Source: Streptomyces sclerotialus (GTDB taxonomy: Bacteria > Actinomycetota > Actinomycetes > Streptomycetales > Streptomycetaceae). Taken from it: DNA of 64,000 nt. Position numbers and translations under genes: made by a program. The notes under the pieces were generated by a model. That model had not been told where the DNA came from, searched no databases, and saw nothing but the letters and a program-made list of their open reading frames with translations. Below are positions 55,524-64,000 of the stretch, in pieces. The number at the start of each line of letters is the position of its first letter. Position 1 is the first letter of the stretch. The stretch spans positions 150,195 through 214,194 of the forward strand of contig JODX01000008.1 of the NCBI GenBank assembly GCA_000719105.1, written 5' to 3'.

Positions 55524-56240
55524 TCAGCGTCGCCGTCGGGCGCGCCCCGTCCGCGCGGCCTTGGCACGCTTGGCCGCGAAGCGCACACCACCAGGGCTCT
55601 CGCCGACCTCGACGCGCACCACAGTGGAGAGCGGGTCCACGACTCCCTCACCGACATGCAGGATGGATGTCCCGACGGCACCCAGCTTGCTCAGGGCCGT
55701 GGTCGCGCTCTTCAGTTCCTCCTCGGCGGTGTCGCCCTTGAGGGCAAGCATCTCGCCGTAGGGCCGCAGGAGCGGAACGCCCCACGTGGCGAGGCGGTCC
55801 AGTGGTGCCACAGCACGCGCGGTGACCACATGGACGGCCGGCAGCTTCCCCATGACCTCCTCCGCACGGCCACGGACGACCGTGACGTGATCGAGGCCGA
55901 GAAGTTCCACGACCTCGGTGAGGAAGTTGGTGCGCCGCAGCAGCGGCTCCAGCAAAGTGATCTTCAGGTCGTCCCGGACCAGCGCCAGCGGGATACCCGG
56001 CAGTCCGGCACCGGAGCCGACGTCGCACACCGTCACGCCTTCGGGCACGACCTCCGACAGCACCGCGCAGTTCAGCAGGTGCCGTTCCCACAGGCGGGGC
56101 ACTTCACGGGGGCCGATGAGCCCTCGTTGCACTCCTGCCTCGGCCAGCAGTTCCGCGTATCGGACCGCGTCTGCGAAGCGATCGCCGAATACCGCCCGGG
56201 CCTGTTCGGGAGCCGGGGGGAGCTCCGCTGCCTCCGTCAC
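55524..56240 (-). CDS. rsmG: 16S rRNA (guanine527-N7)-methyltransferase RsmG
   Basis: SAM-dependent methyltransferase (GidB, 238 residues from GTG 56240). SAM motif VCDVGSGAGLPGIPLAL and RAEE...VTARAVAPLDRL are diagnostic. It methylates G527 of 16S rRNA; loss in Streptomyces gives low-level streptomycin resistance and altered antibiotic production. It lies in the leftward cluster rpmH-rnpA-yidD-yidC-jag-rsmG, 142 bp from parA. Confidence 0.96.
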   Translation of the reverse strand: MTEAAELPPAPEQARAVFGDRFADAVRYAELLAEAGVQRGLIGPREVPRLWERHLLNCAVLSEVVPEGVTVCDVGSGAGLPGIPLALVRDDLKITLLEPLLRRTNFLTEVVELLGLDHVTVVRGRAEEVMGKLPAVHVVTARAVAPLDRLATWGVPLLRPYGEMLALKGDTAEEELKSATTALSKLGAVGTSILHVGEGVVDPLSTVVRVEVGESPGGVRFAAKRAKAARTGRARRRR

Positions 56241-56463
56241 GGGGACCGTCCTTCCGTACCGCACAAGCGCACTGGGCGCTGACCACCAGGGCTATCAGGG
56301 ACCACCGGCTGCCAGTGCCTCCAGCAGCCAGCAGGGGCTGTCAGCTGACAACGTCAGGAACTATCAGGCTGACAAAGTTCGGCCCCGCCTGCGCGACAGA
56401 CGGGGCCGGAGAAACGTACGTACCGAATCAGGCAGCAAGCACGCCTCGGGCGCGAAACACGCT

Positions 56464-56976
56464 TCAGGCGGGCAGTACGACGACGAAGCGCTGCGGCTCC
56501 TCGCCCTCGGACTCGCTGCGCAGTCCTGCGGCCTTGACCGCGTCGTGCACGACCTTGCGCTCGAAGGGCGTCATCGGCTTCATCTTCACGGGCTCGCCGG
56601 AGCTCTTGGCCTCGGCCGCGGCCTTGGCTCCCAGCTCGGACAGCTCGGTGCGCTTCTTGGCGCGGTAGCCGGCGACGTCCAGCATCAGACGGCTGCGGTC
56701 ACCGGTCTCCCGGTGGACGGCCAGGCGCGTGAGCTCCTGCAGTGCCTCCAGCACCTCACCGTCCCGCCCGACCAGCTTCTGCAGGTCACGGCTGCCCGTG
56801 TCACTGATGATCGATACGGACGCACGGTCGGCCTCGACGTCCATGTCGATGTCGCCGTCGAGATCGGCGATGTCCAGCAGACCCTCGAGGTAGTCCGCCG
56901 CGATCTCGCCCTCCTGCTCCAGGCGGGTGAGAGTGTCGCCACCCTCGGTGGCGGCGGAGGTGGTGCCTTCCGTCAC
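56464..56976 (-). CDS. jag: KhpB/Jag-type KH-R3H RNA-binding protein
   Basis: 170-residue single-stranded nucleic acid-binding protein. After a short acidic N-terminus, a KH-like region (SRDLQKLVGRDGEVLEALQELTR) and an R3H domain (MTPFERKVVHDAVKAAGLRSESEGEEPQRFVVV; quoted in pieces). GTG 56976 has AAGGAG upstream. It lies between yidC and rsmG as in most Gram-positives; the cognate RNAs are unknown. Confidence 0.93.
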   Translation of the reverse strand: MTEGTTSAATEGGDTLTRLEQEGEIAADYLEGLLDIADLDGDIDMDVEADRASVSIISDTGSRDLQKLVGRDGEVLEALQELTRLAVHRETGDRSRLMLDVAGYRAKKRTELSELGAKAAAEAKSSGEPVKMKPMTPFERKVVHDAVKAAGLRSESEGEEPQRFVVVLPA

Positions 56977-56990
56977 GGGATGGACTCCTT

Positions 56991-58277
56991 CTACTTCTTG
57001 GACGGGGACTTGGGCCGCTGCTGGCCCTTGCGCTGACCGGACTGTGCCTTGCTGCGGGCGCCGTTGCCCGGCTTGGGCGTGGCCTTCTTGGCAGCACCGG
57101 CCGGCTTGGCGTCCTGCGGCTCGTCCGACTTGCTGAGCGACGGGCCGGAGGACTGCGTCTCCTCGTCGACGCCCGCGGCCTTGGGCCCACCGGACTGGCG
57201 CTGGGACTTGGTCTGCCGCTTGGGCTGCTGCCGCTTGGGAACGCCCGTGGTCGAGGTGCCGTCCTCCGCGGTGGCCACAACCGAGACATCGCTCTTCGCC
57301 ACGGTGCCGTCGGGCTGGGCCGCGAGACCGGACTTGTTCAGGCCGTTGATGAACTTGCGCTCGTACTCGTTGCGGTCGCGGCCCTTGGCGACGATGGCCT
57401 TGACGATGGCACGCTCGCGGCGGTTGCGGGTCCCGCCGCGGTTCACGACGTGCTTCTGCAGGCGCTCCAGGTAGGACGCCTGGGCCTTGGACCCCGGGGT
57501 CGGGTTGTTGTGGATGACGTACATCTGCTGGCCCATGGTCCACACGTTGGTGGTCAGCCAGTAGACGAGGACACCGACCGGGAAGTTGATGCCGAAGACG
57601 GCGAAGATGATCGGGAAGACGTACATCAGCATCTTCTGCTGCTGCATGAACGGCGTCTTCACCGTGGTGTCGACGTTCTTCGTCATCAGCTGGCGCTGCG
57701 TGTAGAACTGCGAGAACGACATCAGGATGATCATCAGCGCGGTGACGACGCGGACGTCAGTCAGCGAGGCGTTCAGCTCCCGGACCTTGTCCGCACTGTC
57801 CATGAACTTCGCCGCGAGCGGAGCGCCGAAGATGTGCGCCTTCTGCGCGCTCTCCAGCAGCCGCTCGTTGATCACGCCGATCGTGTTGCCCTGCGCGATG
57901 CTGTTGAGCACGTGGTACAGGGCGAAGAAGAACGGCGACTGCGCCAGGATGGGAAGGCACGAGGAGAGCGGGTTGGTGCCCGTCTCCTTGTACAGCTTCA
58001 TCATCTCTTCGGACTGACGCTGCTTGTCGTTCTTGTAGCGCTCCTGGATCTTCTTCATCTCGGGCTGGAGCGTCTGCATCGCCCGGGTCGCCTTGATCTG
58101 CTTCACGAAGAGCGGGATCAGGCAGATACGGATCAGAATCACCAGGGACACAATGGACAGACCCCAGGCCCATCCCGTATCGGGGCCGAAGATCGCACCG
58201 TACAGCTTGTGGAACTGAACGATGATCCACGAGACGGGTGTGGTGATGAAGCTGAAGAAGCTGGCAATCGTGTCCAC
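56991..58277 (-). CDS. yidC: Membrane protein insertase YidC
   Basis: YidC/Oxa1/Alb3 insertase (428 residues). About five TM segments with the family motif [20 protein letters not shown] (substrate groove) and [24 protein letters not shown]. No lipobox, so it is the actinobacterial non-lipoprotein form; the C-terminal 130 residues are basic and Pro/Lys/Ser-rich, likely ribosome-contacting. It follows yidD by 3 bp in the operon. Confidence 0.97.
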   Translation of the reverse strand: MDTIASFFSFITTPVSWIIVQFHKLYGAIFGPDTGWAWGLSIVSLVILIRICLIPLFVKQIKATRAMQTLQPEMKKIQERYKNDKQRQSEEMMKLYKETGTNPLSSCLPILAQSPFFFALYHVLNSIAQGNTIGVINERLLESAQKAHIFGAPLAAKFMDSADKVRELNASLTDVRVVTALMIILMSFSQFYTQRQLMTKNVDTTVKTPFMQQQKMLMYVFPIIFAVFGINFPVGVLVYWLTTNVWTMGQQMYVIHNNPTPGSKAQASYLERLQKHVVNRGGTRNRRERAIVKAIVAKGRDRNEYERKFINGLNKSGLAAQPDGTVAKSDVSVVATAEDGTSTTGVPKRQQPKRQTKSQRQSGGPKAAGVDEETQSSGPSLSKSDEPQDAKPAGAAKKATPKPGNGARSKAQSGQRKGQQRPKSPSKK

Positions 58278-58280
58278 TAA

Positions 58281-58643
58281 TCATGCTCCTTGGGCATGGG
58301 ACGGGGTCTCAGCGGCCGGGCTCGAGGGGCTGTCGGGCACCCCATGCCTCTCGGTGGCCGGGTCGGCGGAGGGCCCGCCCTTGCGTGCGCGCCAAGCGCT
58401 GCGCAGCATCTCGTGCCACCGTGGACGCTTGCGCGGCGGGACATGGTCCACGCCGCCGAGCGACCACGGATTGCAGCGGAGGATGCGCCAGGCGGTCAGT
58501 GCCGTTCCTTTGATCGCACCGTGCCGGTCGATGGCCTGGTAGCCGTAGTGGGAACACGACGGGTAGTACTTGCACACCGGCCCGAGCAATGGGCTGATGA
58601 TCCACTGGTACAGCTTGATAAGGGCCAGCAGCGGGTACTTCAT
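58281..58643 (-). CDS. yidD: Membrane protein insertion efficiency factor YidD
   Basis: Small membrane-associated factor (120 residues). It starts [38 protein letters not shown] (in pieces: [31 protein letters not shown]), the diagnostic YidD N-terminus with its Cys cluster. It overlaps rnpA by 4 bp and feeds into yidC. Confidence 0.97.
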   Translation of the reverse strand: MKYPLLALIKLYQWIISPLLGPVCKYYPSCSHYGYQAIDRHGAIKGTALTAWRILRCNPWSLGGVDHVPPRKRPRWHEMLRSAWRARKGGPSADPATERHGVPDSPSSPAAETPSHAQGA

Positions 58644-59011
58644 CGCGCGCCCCCTCCCAGCAGCCGCTGGAGGGCGGCATCCAGGTCTCGGGCCAGTTGT
58701 GCGTGGTCGGCGTCGCCCGCACCGGGCAGCGCTCGTACGACTACCAGGCTACCGGGGGGCAGCTCAGCCACTCGCTCACGCATCAGATGGCGAAGCCTTC
58801 GCTTCACCTTGTTGCGTACGACCGCTCCGCCCACGGCCTTGCTCACGACGAAACCCGCACGCGTCCAGGGAGCACTCTCCCCAGGTGCGTGCGGGTCCGT
58901 GTTACCGCTGCGAAGGTGGACGACGAGGAGCGGGCGTCCGGCCCGACGGCCTCGACGTACCGCGGTCGCGAAGTCCTCGCGCCGCCTCAGCCGGTTCTCG
59001 GTGGGCAGCAC
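58640..59011 (-). CDS. rnpA: Ribonuclease P protein component
   Basis: RNase P protein subunit (123 residues). The RNP motif is [13 protein letters not shown], with the basic N-terminus [21 protein letters not shown]. It assists the rnpB RNA in tRNA 5' maturation. Between rpmH (19 bp) and yidD (4-bp overlap). Confidence 0.97.
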   Translation of the reverse strand: MLPTENRLRRREDFATAVRRGRRAGRPLLVVHLRSGNTDPHAPGESAPWTRAGFVVSKAVGGAVVRNKVKRRLRHLMRERVAELPPGSLVVVRALPGAGDADHAQLARDLDAALQRLLGGGAR

Positions 59012-59029
59012 GTCATGACCTGTACGCGA

Positions 59030-59167
59030 TCAGGCGGACAGGCGGGCGCGACCCTTGCCACGGCGGGACGCGAGAATCGCGCGGCCGGCACGGGTGCGCA
59101 TCCGCAGCCGGAAGCCGTGGGTCTTCGCGCGACGACGGTTGTTCGGCTGGAAGGTGCGCTTGCTCAC
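59030..59167 (-). CDS. rpmH: 50S ribosomal protein L34
   Basis: 45-residue ribosomal protein bL34 starting GTG 59167: [19 protein letters not shown] then [20 protein letters not shown]. It is too short to appear among longer ORFs but is certain from sequence and from its position upstream of rnpA and divergent from dnaA. Confidence 0.98.
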   Translation of the reverse strand: MSKRTFQPNNRRRAKTHGFRLRMRTRAGRAILASRRGKGRARLSA

Positions 59168-59589
59168 TCGGGGGCTCCAGTAATGATTCGAAGGGTGGCG
59201 GGGTGTCGCCTGGCTGTCACCGTGCGCCCACGAGTAGCTCGCATTACGCCCGAGTGCACCGCTTCCCGATCACTTCCAGGACCCTGGTCGGAGCACTAGT
59301 GCGTGATCTATGCCCATCGGAGGCAGGCGGCAGCAGCCATCGACAACTCGACCTGGTTACGGTACGCGCGACTACGCCATCCGGTCAAACCGGAGACCAC
59401 GGGGGACACTGTCCACAGGCTGGGGACAACAACTTGAACCGCACCGGCCGCGCTGACTACCGTGGCTGGACTCCGATTCGTTCCCTTGTCCCTGTCCCGG
59501 CAGTTTCGGCTCCGACCCGCCGACCCGACCGACATCCCGACCTGTCCCGCAACCACACGTTCGTGGGACCCCGTGAGAGAGCGTGCCCT
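59168..59589. other. Divergent intergenic region rpmH / dnaA
   Basis: 422 bp with the presumed rpmH and dnaA promoters. Two facing DnaA-box-like 9-mers lie at 59409-59417 (CTGTCCACA, + strand) and 59421-59429 (TTGTCCCCA on the minus strand), suited to DnaA autoregulation. Clear -10/-35 pairs could not be assigned with certainty. Confidence 0.65.
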
Positions 59590-61560
59590 GTGGCTGACGT
59601 ACCTGCCGATCTTGCCGCAGTGTGGCCACGCGTACTGGAGCACCTTCTGGGTGAGGGCCGCGGTCAGGGCGTCGAGGCCAGGGACGAGCACTGGATCAGA
59701 CGCTGCCAGCCGCTCGCGCTGGTCGCGGACACGGCGCTGCTGGCCGTGCCGAACGAGTTCGCCAAGGGCGTACTGGAGGGCCGTCTCGCCCCCGCCGTCA
59801 GCGAGAGCCTGACCCGTGAGTGCGGTCGGCCGATCCGTATCGCGATCACCGTCGACAGTTCGATGGGCGAGCCCGCCGCCCCGCCGGCCCCCCCTCAGCC
59901 GACCCCGTCGCGCTACGAGGAGCCCGAGCTCCCGCCGCCCGGTCAGCACCACGACGCGTACGAGGGACAGGGCCACCAGCCGTACGACGGCTACGGCCGC
60001 CATCGTTCCGAGGAGCGCGCACCCGGCCGCCCCGAGCAGCACTCCGGCGGGCCCGGTGACCCGCTGCCGACCGCCCGTCCCGCCTACCCGGGCGAATACC
60101 AGCGCCCCGAGCCCGGCACCTGGCCGCGGCCGACGCAGGACGACTACGGCTGGCAGCAGCAGCGGCTCGGCTTCCCCGAGCGCGATCTGTACGCGTCGCG
60201 CCCGCAGGAGTACCGCCCGCAGTCGTTGGAGCGGCCGCCGTACGAGCAACAGCGTCCGGACTACGACTCCGCGCGCGCGGAGTACGAGCAGGCGCGTACC
60301 GACTACGAACAGGGGCGCCCCGACTACGACCAGGGGCGTCCTGACTACGAGCAGAGCCGTCCCGACTACGAGCAGGGCCGGTCCGACCGCCGGGAACTGC
60401 CCGACCCGCCCCCGGGCTCCGGTCATGTGCACCGCGGCGGGCCGGTCGGCTCGTCGCTTCCCGCATCCAGCGGTGCCCCCGGCCCGCTGGCCGCGCAGCC
60501 CGCGCCGGCGACCGGTCCGGGCGAGCCCACGGCCCGTCTGAACCCGAAGTACCTCTTCGACACCTTCGTCATCGGCGCCTCCAACCGCTTCGCGCACGCC
60601 GCCGCGGTGGCCGTGGCCGAGGCGCCGGCGAAGGCGTACAACCCCCTCTTCATCTACGGGGAGTCGGGGCTCGGCAAGACGCACCTGCTGCACGCGATCG
60701 GGCACTACGCGCGCAGCCTGTACCCGGGCACCCGCGTGCGCTACGTGAGCTCGGAGGAGTTCACCAACGAGTTCATCAACTCGATCCGCGACGGCAAGGG
60801 CGACAGCTTCCGCAAGCGGTACCGGGAGATGGACATCCTGCTCGTCGACGACATCCAGTTCCTCGCGGACAAGGAGTCGACGCAGGAGGAGTTCTTCCAC
60901 ACGTTCAACACGCTCCACAACGCCAACAAGCAGATCGTGCTCTCCAGCGACCGGCCGCCCAAGCAGCTGGTCACGCTGGAGGACCGGCTGCGGAACCGTT
61001 TCGAGTGGGGCCTGATCACGGACGTCCAGCCGCCGGAGCTGGAGACGCGTATCGCGATCCTCCGCAAGAAGGCGGTGCAGGAGCAGCTCAACGCCCCGCC
61101 GGAGGTACTGGAGTTCATCGCCTCCCGCATCTCGCGCAACATCCGTGAGCTGGAGGGCGCGCTGATCCGGGTGACGGCGTTCGCGTCGCTCAACCGCCAG
61201 CCCGTGGACCTGGGGCTCACCGAGATCGTCCTCAAGGACCTGATCCCGGGCGGCGAGAACGCGGCGCCCGAGATCACGGCGACCGCCATCATGGCCGCGA
61301 CCGCCGACTACTTCGGGCTGACGGTGGAGGACCTGTGCGGTACCTCGCGCGGCCGCGCCCTGGTGACGGCCCGGCAGATCGCCATGTACCTGTGCCGCGA
61401 GCTCACCGATCTGTCACTGCCCAAGATCGGCGCGCAGTTCGGCAACCGCGACCACACCACGGTGATGCACGCCGACCGCAAGATCCGTGCGCTGATGGCC
61501 GAGCGCCGCTCCATCTACAACCAGGTCACCGAGCTCACGAACCGCATCAAGAACGGCTGA
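59590..61560 (+). CDS. dnaA: Chromosomal replication initiator DnaA
   Basis: DnaA initiator (656 residues from GTG 59590, the length found in Streptomyces). Domain I is at 1-90; domain II is an unusually long Pro/Glu/Tyr-rich region (about 91-316) with seven tandem heptads (216-264). Domain III has Walker A GESGLGKT (357-364) and Walker [11 protein letters not shown]. Domain IV holds the DNA-binding helix-turn-helix with [11 protein letters not shown] near the C-terminus. The frame before 59590 is rejected because it overlaps the divergent promoter region and lacks homology. Confidence 0.98.
   Translation: MADVPADLAAVWPRVLEHLLGEGRGQGVEARDEHWIRRCQPLALVADTALLAVPNEFAKGVLEGRLAPAVSESLTRECGRPIRIAITVDSSMGEPAAPPAPPQPTPSRYEEPELPPPGQHHDAYEGQGHQPYDGYGRHRSEERAPGRPEQHSGGPGDPLPTARPAYPGEYQRPEPGTWPRPTQDDYGWQQQRLGFPERDLYASRPQEYRPQSLERPPYEQQRPDYDSARAEYEQARTDYEQGRPDYDQGRPDYEQSRPDYEQGRSDRRELPDPPPGSGHVHRGGPVGSSLPASSGAPGPLAAQPAPATGPGEPTARLNPKYLFDTFVIGASNRFAHAAAVAVAEAPAKAYNPLFIYGESGLGKTHLLHAIGHYARSLYPGTRVRYVSSEEFTNEFINSIRDGKGDSFRKRYREMDILLVDDIQFLADKESTQEEFFHTFNTLHNANKQIVLSSDRPPKQLVTLEDRLRNRFEWGLITDVQPPELETRIAILRKKAVQEQLNAPPEVLEFIASRISRNIRELEGALIRVTAFASLNRQPVDLGLTEIVLKDLIPGGENAAPEITATAIMAATADYFGLTVEDLCGTSRGRALVTARQIAMYLCRELTDLSLPKIGAQFGNRDHTTVMHADRKIRALMAERRSIYNQVTELTNRIKNG
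60235..60381 (+). repeat. Seven 21-bp tandem repeats in dnaA domain II
   Basis: Residues 216-264 are seven heptads of the form [PAT][DPE]Y[ED]xxR, e.g. [21 protein letters not shown]; the DNA repeats share phase and codon usage (GACTACGAGCAG-type). Confidence 0.9.
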
Positions 61561-61580
61561 CGCGGCCGTCGTACGACGCC

Positions 61581-61616
61581 AGGGGCGCCTCCGGCAGGGG
61601 ACTGCGGGGGCGCCCT
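61581..61616 (+). terminator. Possible dnaA terminator
   Basis: AGGGGCGCC (61581-61589) can pair with GGCGCCCT (61609-61616) with one bulged G, 20 bp after the dnaA stop. Weakly supported. Confidence 0.45.
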
Positions 61617-61681
61617 CGTCGTCCCCTGGTCCCCGGTGTCGTCCCGCCCTGCCGCCGTGCCGCCCTTACTGCCCTGCCGTC

Positions 61682-61720
61682 CCGCCTTCCCGGGCCCACA
61701 ACCGCCTTCCCGGGCCCACA
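61682..61720. repeat. Two-copy 20-bp direct repeat at the oriC edge
   Basis: CCGCCTTCCCGGGCCCACA occurs at 61682-61700 and again at 61702-61720, one base apart, giving a 20-bp period. Each copy carries a palindromic CCCGGGCCC-like core. It lies outside the DnaA-box cluster. Confidence 0.8.
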
Positions 61721-62567
61721 TCCGACGTCCTGCCCACGATCCGCGGCTCCGCCGCCGCACCACCGCGCTCCGCGCTGTGCCGCCCTCTGTTCGAATACCT
61801 ACGGAGTTACGGCCGCCCTCCACAGATTCGGCGACTTTCTCGCGTCCACAACCTGGGGACTTGGGAGTTATACAGATCGTGTCCACAGGCCGGCCTGTTG
61901 AGGCACCATCAGGGCAGGTCAACAGCGTGTGGATTGGTGGACGAACGTTCTCCACAGCCTGTGGACAAAGAAGGGATCCACAGGCTGTGCACGGACTTGT
62001 CCACCGGCTTCCCACAGGCTGCGGCCGGTTGTCCCCAGCGATCACCGGCTTCTCCACATGGCTGTCCACTGTTCGGCAACCCGGCGCCCGCCGTCACCGC
62101 CTCGAGTGAAAGGCGTCACACAAGGGTGCCGGGTTGGGCTGTGGGAAAGACGGGTAAACCTGGGGACGCCGCTGGGGAGAAGTGGCCCGAGGCTGTGCAT
62201 GGGGTGTGCAGAACTTTCTGTTCTCCACAGAGACACCTGGTTGTCCACCGCCCCCACCCACAGGGCCAGTGGACAAAATTCCTGCTCTGACCTGCGGAAA
62301 CGAGGTTATCCACGGTATCCACAGGCCCTACTACTACTCCCGACTAGAGAGAGCGGAGAATTCGTTTCGAAGAGGGGCCTGTGCACAACTCGCTCTTCGG
62401 CGTCCGGCTGCCGCGGATCACGACTTGACCCGAGAGGCTCCTACTGTCAGTGCAGTGCGTCAGACTGTTCCCGGTGTCCTTCCCCTCGCAGGGGCCGACG
62501 ACACCGAGTCAGACGACGAAGAGCAAGCAGGGCGAGAAGCGCCGGCAACAGCAGGAGGCGGCTTACG

Positions 62568-63698
62568 GTGAAGATCCGGGTGGAACGCGACGTACTCGCG
62601 GAGGCAGTGGCCTGGGCGGCGCGCAGCCTCCCGGCCCGTCCGCCGGCGCCTGTCCTCGCCGGCCTCCTTCTGAAGGCCGAGGAGGGGCAGCTGAGCCTCT
62701 CCAGCTTCGACTACGAGGTCTCCGCGCGCGTGTCGGTGGAGGCGGAGGTCGAGGAGGAGGGCACCGTCCTCGTCTCCGGCCGTCTCCTCGCGGACATCTC
62801 CCGCGCCCTCCCCAACCGTCCGGTGGAGATCTCCACAGACGGTGTACGGGCGACCGTGGTCTGCGGCTCCTCGCGGTTCACCCTCCACACCCTGCCTGTG
62901 GAGGAGTACCCGGCGCTGCCGCAGATGCCGAACGCCACCGGCACGGTCCCGGGCGAGGTCTTCGCGGCCGCCGCCGCCCAGGTGGCCATCGCCGCCGGGC
63001 GCGACGACACGCTCCCGGTCCTCACCGGTGTGCGCATCGAGATCGAGGGCGACACGGTCACGCTGGCGTCCACCGACCGCTACCGCTTCGCGGTCCGCGA
63101 GTTCCTCTGGAAGCCGGAGAACCCGGAGGCGTCCGCGGTCGCCCTGGTGCCCGCCAAGACGCTCCTGGACACCGCCAAGGCGCTCACCAGCGGCGACAGC
63201 GTCACCCTGGCGCTGTCCGGCTCGGGCGCGGGCGAGGGCCTGATCGGCTTCGAGGGCGCGGGCCGCCGGACGACGACGCGTCTGCTGGAGGGCGACCTCC
63301 CGAAGTACCGCACGCTGTTCCCGACGGAGTTCAACTCGGTCGCCGTCATCGAGACCGCCCCCTTCGTGGAGGCCGTCAAGCGCGTGGCCCTGGTCGCCGA
63401 GCGGAACACCCCGGTGCGGCTCAGCTTCGAGCAGGGCGTGCTGACCCTGGAGGCCGGCTCCAGCGACGACGCACAGGCTGTGGAAAGGGTCGAGGCACAG
63501 CTGGAGGGCGACGACATCTCGATCGCCTTCAACCCGACCTTCCTGCTGGACGGCCTGAGCGCCATCGACTCCCCGGTGGCCCAGCTGTCCTTCACGACGT
63601 CCACGAAGCCGGCGCTGCTCAGCGGCAAGCCCGCGGTGGACGCCGAGGCGGACGAGTCGTACAAGTACCTGATCATGCCGGTGCGGCTCAGCGGCTGA
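62568..63698 (+). CDS. dnaN: DNA polymerase III sliding clamp (beta subunit)
   Basis: Processivity clamp (376 residues). GTG 62568 has GCAGGAGGCG upstream; it opens VKIRVERDVLAEAVAWAARSL, and the protein ends VDAEADESYKYLIMPVRLSG with the family C-terminal YLIMPVRL. Three beta-clamp domains span the sequence (about 1-125, 126-250, 251-376). It follows oriC and precedes gnd, as in other Streptomyces. A 16-bp-stem terminator lies after it. Confidence 0.98.
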   Translation: MKIRVERDVLAEAVAWAARSLPARPPAPVLAGLLLKAEEGQLSLSSFDYEVSARVSVEAEVEEEGTVLVSGRLLADISRALPNRPVEISTDGVRATVVCGSSRFTLHTLPVEEYPALPQMPNATGTVPGEVFAAAAAQVAIAAGRDDTLPVLTGVRIEIEGDTVTLASTDRYRFAVREFLWKPENPEASAVALVPAKTLLDTAKALTSGDSVTLALSGSGAGEGLIGFEGAGRRTTTRLLEGDLPKYRTLFPTEFNSVAVIETAPFVEAVKRVALVAERNTPVRLSFEQGVLTLEAGSSDDAQAVERVEAQLEGDDISIAFNPTFLLDGLSAIDSPVAQLSFTTSTKPALLSGKPAVDAEADESYKYLIMPVRLSG

Positions 63699-63718
63699 GC
63701 CGTTGCACAGCCGCCCGC

Positions 63719-63755
63719 CCTGTGGACGCCCGGCGCGCTGCCGGGCGTCCACAGG
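63719..63755 (+). terminator. Terminator after dnaN
   Basis: Perfect 16-bp stem, CCTGTGGACGCCCGGC (63719-63734) with its complement (63740-63755) and 5-nt loop, 20 bp after the dnaN stop. It contains a GCGTCCACA/TGTGGACGC DnaA-box-like pair. Confidence 0.85.
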
Positions 63756-63885
63756 GCGAAGGCACAGGTCGGAGCCCACGTCTGAGCGCGTATGCCCACA
63801 GGTGTGCGTGACCGTCCGGGTTTAGGCTCGGACACGGGTACGAAGTGCCCTCATGCCACGTCGCAACCTAAGGAACGAACAACTG

Positions 63886-64000
63886 ATGGAGCTCGGTCTC
63901 GTCGGCCTCGGCAAGATGGGCGGCAACATGCGCGAGCGGATCCGCCGCGCCGGCCACACCGTCATCGGATACGACCGCAACCCGGACCTCGCCGACGTCC
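63886..64000 (+). CDS. gnd: 6-phosphogluconate dehydrogenase (partial, start only)
   Basis: The first 38 residues are visible from ATG 63886 (AAGGAACG upstream): MELGLVGLGKMGGNMRERI, with the GLGKMGGNM dinucleotide-binding loop of the 6-phosphogluconate/hydroxyisobutyrate dehydrogenase family. In Streptomyces a gnd-annotated gene follows dnaN. It supplies NADPH in the pentose phosphate route. The rest lies beyond the window. Confidence 0.88.
   Translation, partial: MELGLVGLGKMGGNMRERIRRAGHTVIGYDRNPDLADV

Larger units (their letters stand above)
61561..62567. other. oriC: Origin of replication oriC (dnaA-dnaN intergenic region)
   Basis: This 1-kb non-coding stretch contains about 20 DnaA-box-like 9-mers between 61816 and 62388 on both strands. 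Best matches are 61960-61968 (minus, TTGTCCACA), 61997-62005 and 62241-62249 (TTGTCCACC), 62268-62276 (minus, TTGTCCACT), 62306-62314 (TTATCCACG), 61948-61956, 62050-62058 and 62221-62229 (TTCTCCACA), 61879-61887 (GTGTCCACA), 61842-61850 (GCGTCCACA), 61974-61982 (GGATCCACA), 62315-62323 (GTATCCACA), 62380-62388 (minus, TTGTGCACA). Weaker ones include 61816-61824, 62008-62016, 62062-62070, 62140-62148, 62205-62213 and 62254-62262. Several words form close clusters on alternating strands. Between boxes and dnaN (about 62390-62560) there is less structure. Confidence 0.93.

Overview
This is a high-GC actinobacterial chromosome segment that covers the replication-origin region of a Streptomyces. 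The evidence is the gene order rpmH - dnaA - oriC - dnaN - gnd, flanked by rnpA, yidD, yidC, a jag-type gene, rsmG, parA and parB; the Streptomyces-type developmental pair ssgA/ssgR; a 656-residue DnaA with a very long domain II; and many 14-bp parS sites. About 58 genes are recognisable, two of them cut by the window ends (cydB at the left, gnd at the right). No tRNA, rRNA, CRISPR, insertion sequence or prophage was found.

Layout. (1) 1-2,785: cydAB, read leftwards, with a perfect Rex operator upstream. (2) 2,786-7,780: a HisC-type aminotransferase, a LacI-type regulator, a metallophosphatase and a two-TM protein. (3) 7,917-11,325: thiC under a TPP riboswitch that carries a parS-like core, and a YibE/F protein. 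(4) 11,389-15,868: ssgA and ssgR, small envelope and cupin genes, a low-molecular-weight phosphatase and a Cys/Met-metabolism PLP enzyme. (5) 16,092-24,082: accessory single genes (LysR, NUDIX, flavohaemoglobin, GNATs, MFS/MarR pair, serine hydrolase). (6) 24,180-29,365: dnaB, a MATE exporter, and rplI-rpsR-ssb-rpsF. (7) 29,630-36,863: cell-wall genes (FemX-type ligase, racemase-like protein, polyprenol-dependent glycosyltransferase, bifunctional penicillin-binding protein). (8) 37,237-40,417: PadR regulator, inositol phosphate synthase, MFS. (9) 40,518-51,940: CCA-adding enzyme, a DUF6049-type protein, MurJ, a pseudokinase, SigM-type sigma factor with its zinc anti-sigma, and trxBA. (10) 52,068-59,167: parAB, rsmG, jag-type gene, yidC, yidD, rnpA, rpmH. 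(11) 59,590-64,000: dnaA, oriC, dnaN and the start of gnd.

How it works together. The right third holds the initiator, the sliding clamp, the origin with about 20 DnaA boxes, and the segregation system ParA/ParB. Eleven perfect and four near-perfect parS sites lie between 9.8 and 55.4 kb, all on the parAB side of oriC. Many are built into other elements: terminator hairpins, the coding sequences of parA, parB and the anti-sigma gene, a stop codon, and the variable arm of the thiC riboswitch. Redox control recurs: Rex for cytochrome bd, a textbook SigR promoter for thioredoxin/thioredoxin reductase, and a flavohaemoglobin. Cell-envelope synthesis is the other theme (MurJ and its pseudokinase partner, PBP, FemX, YidC, SsgA).

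The most interesting non-standard features are the parS-riboswitch overlap, the parS-terminator composites, the split MurJ/pseudokinase arrangement, the PadR palindrome, and the seven heptad repeats in DnaA. No wholly new multi-gene system is evident.
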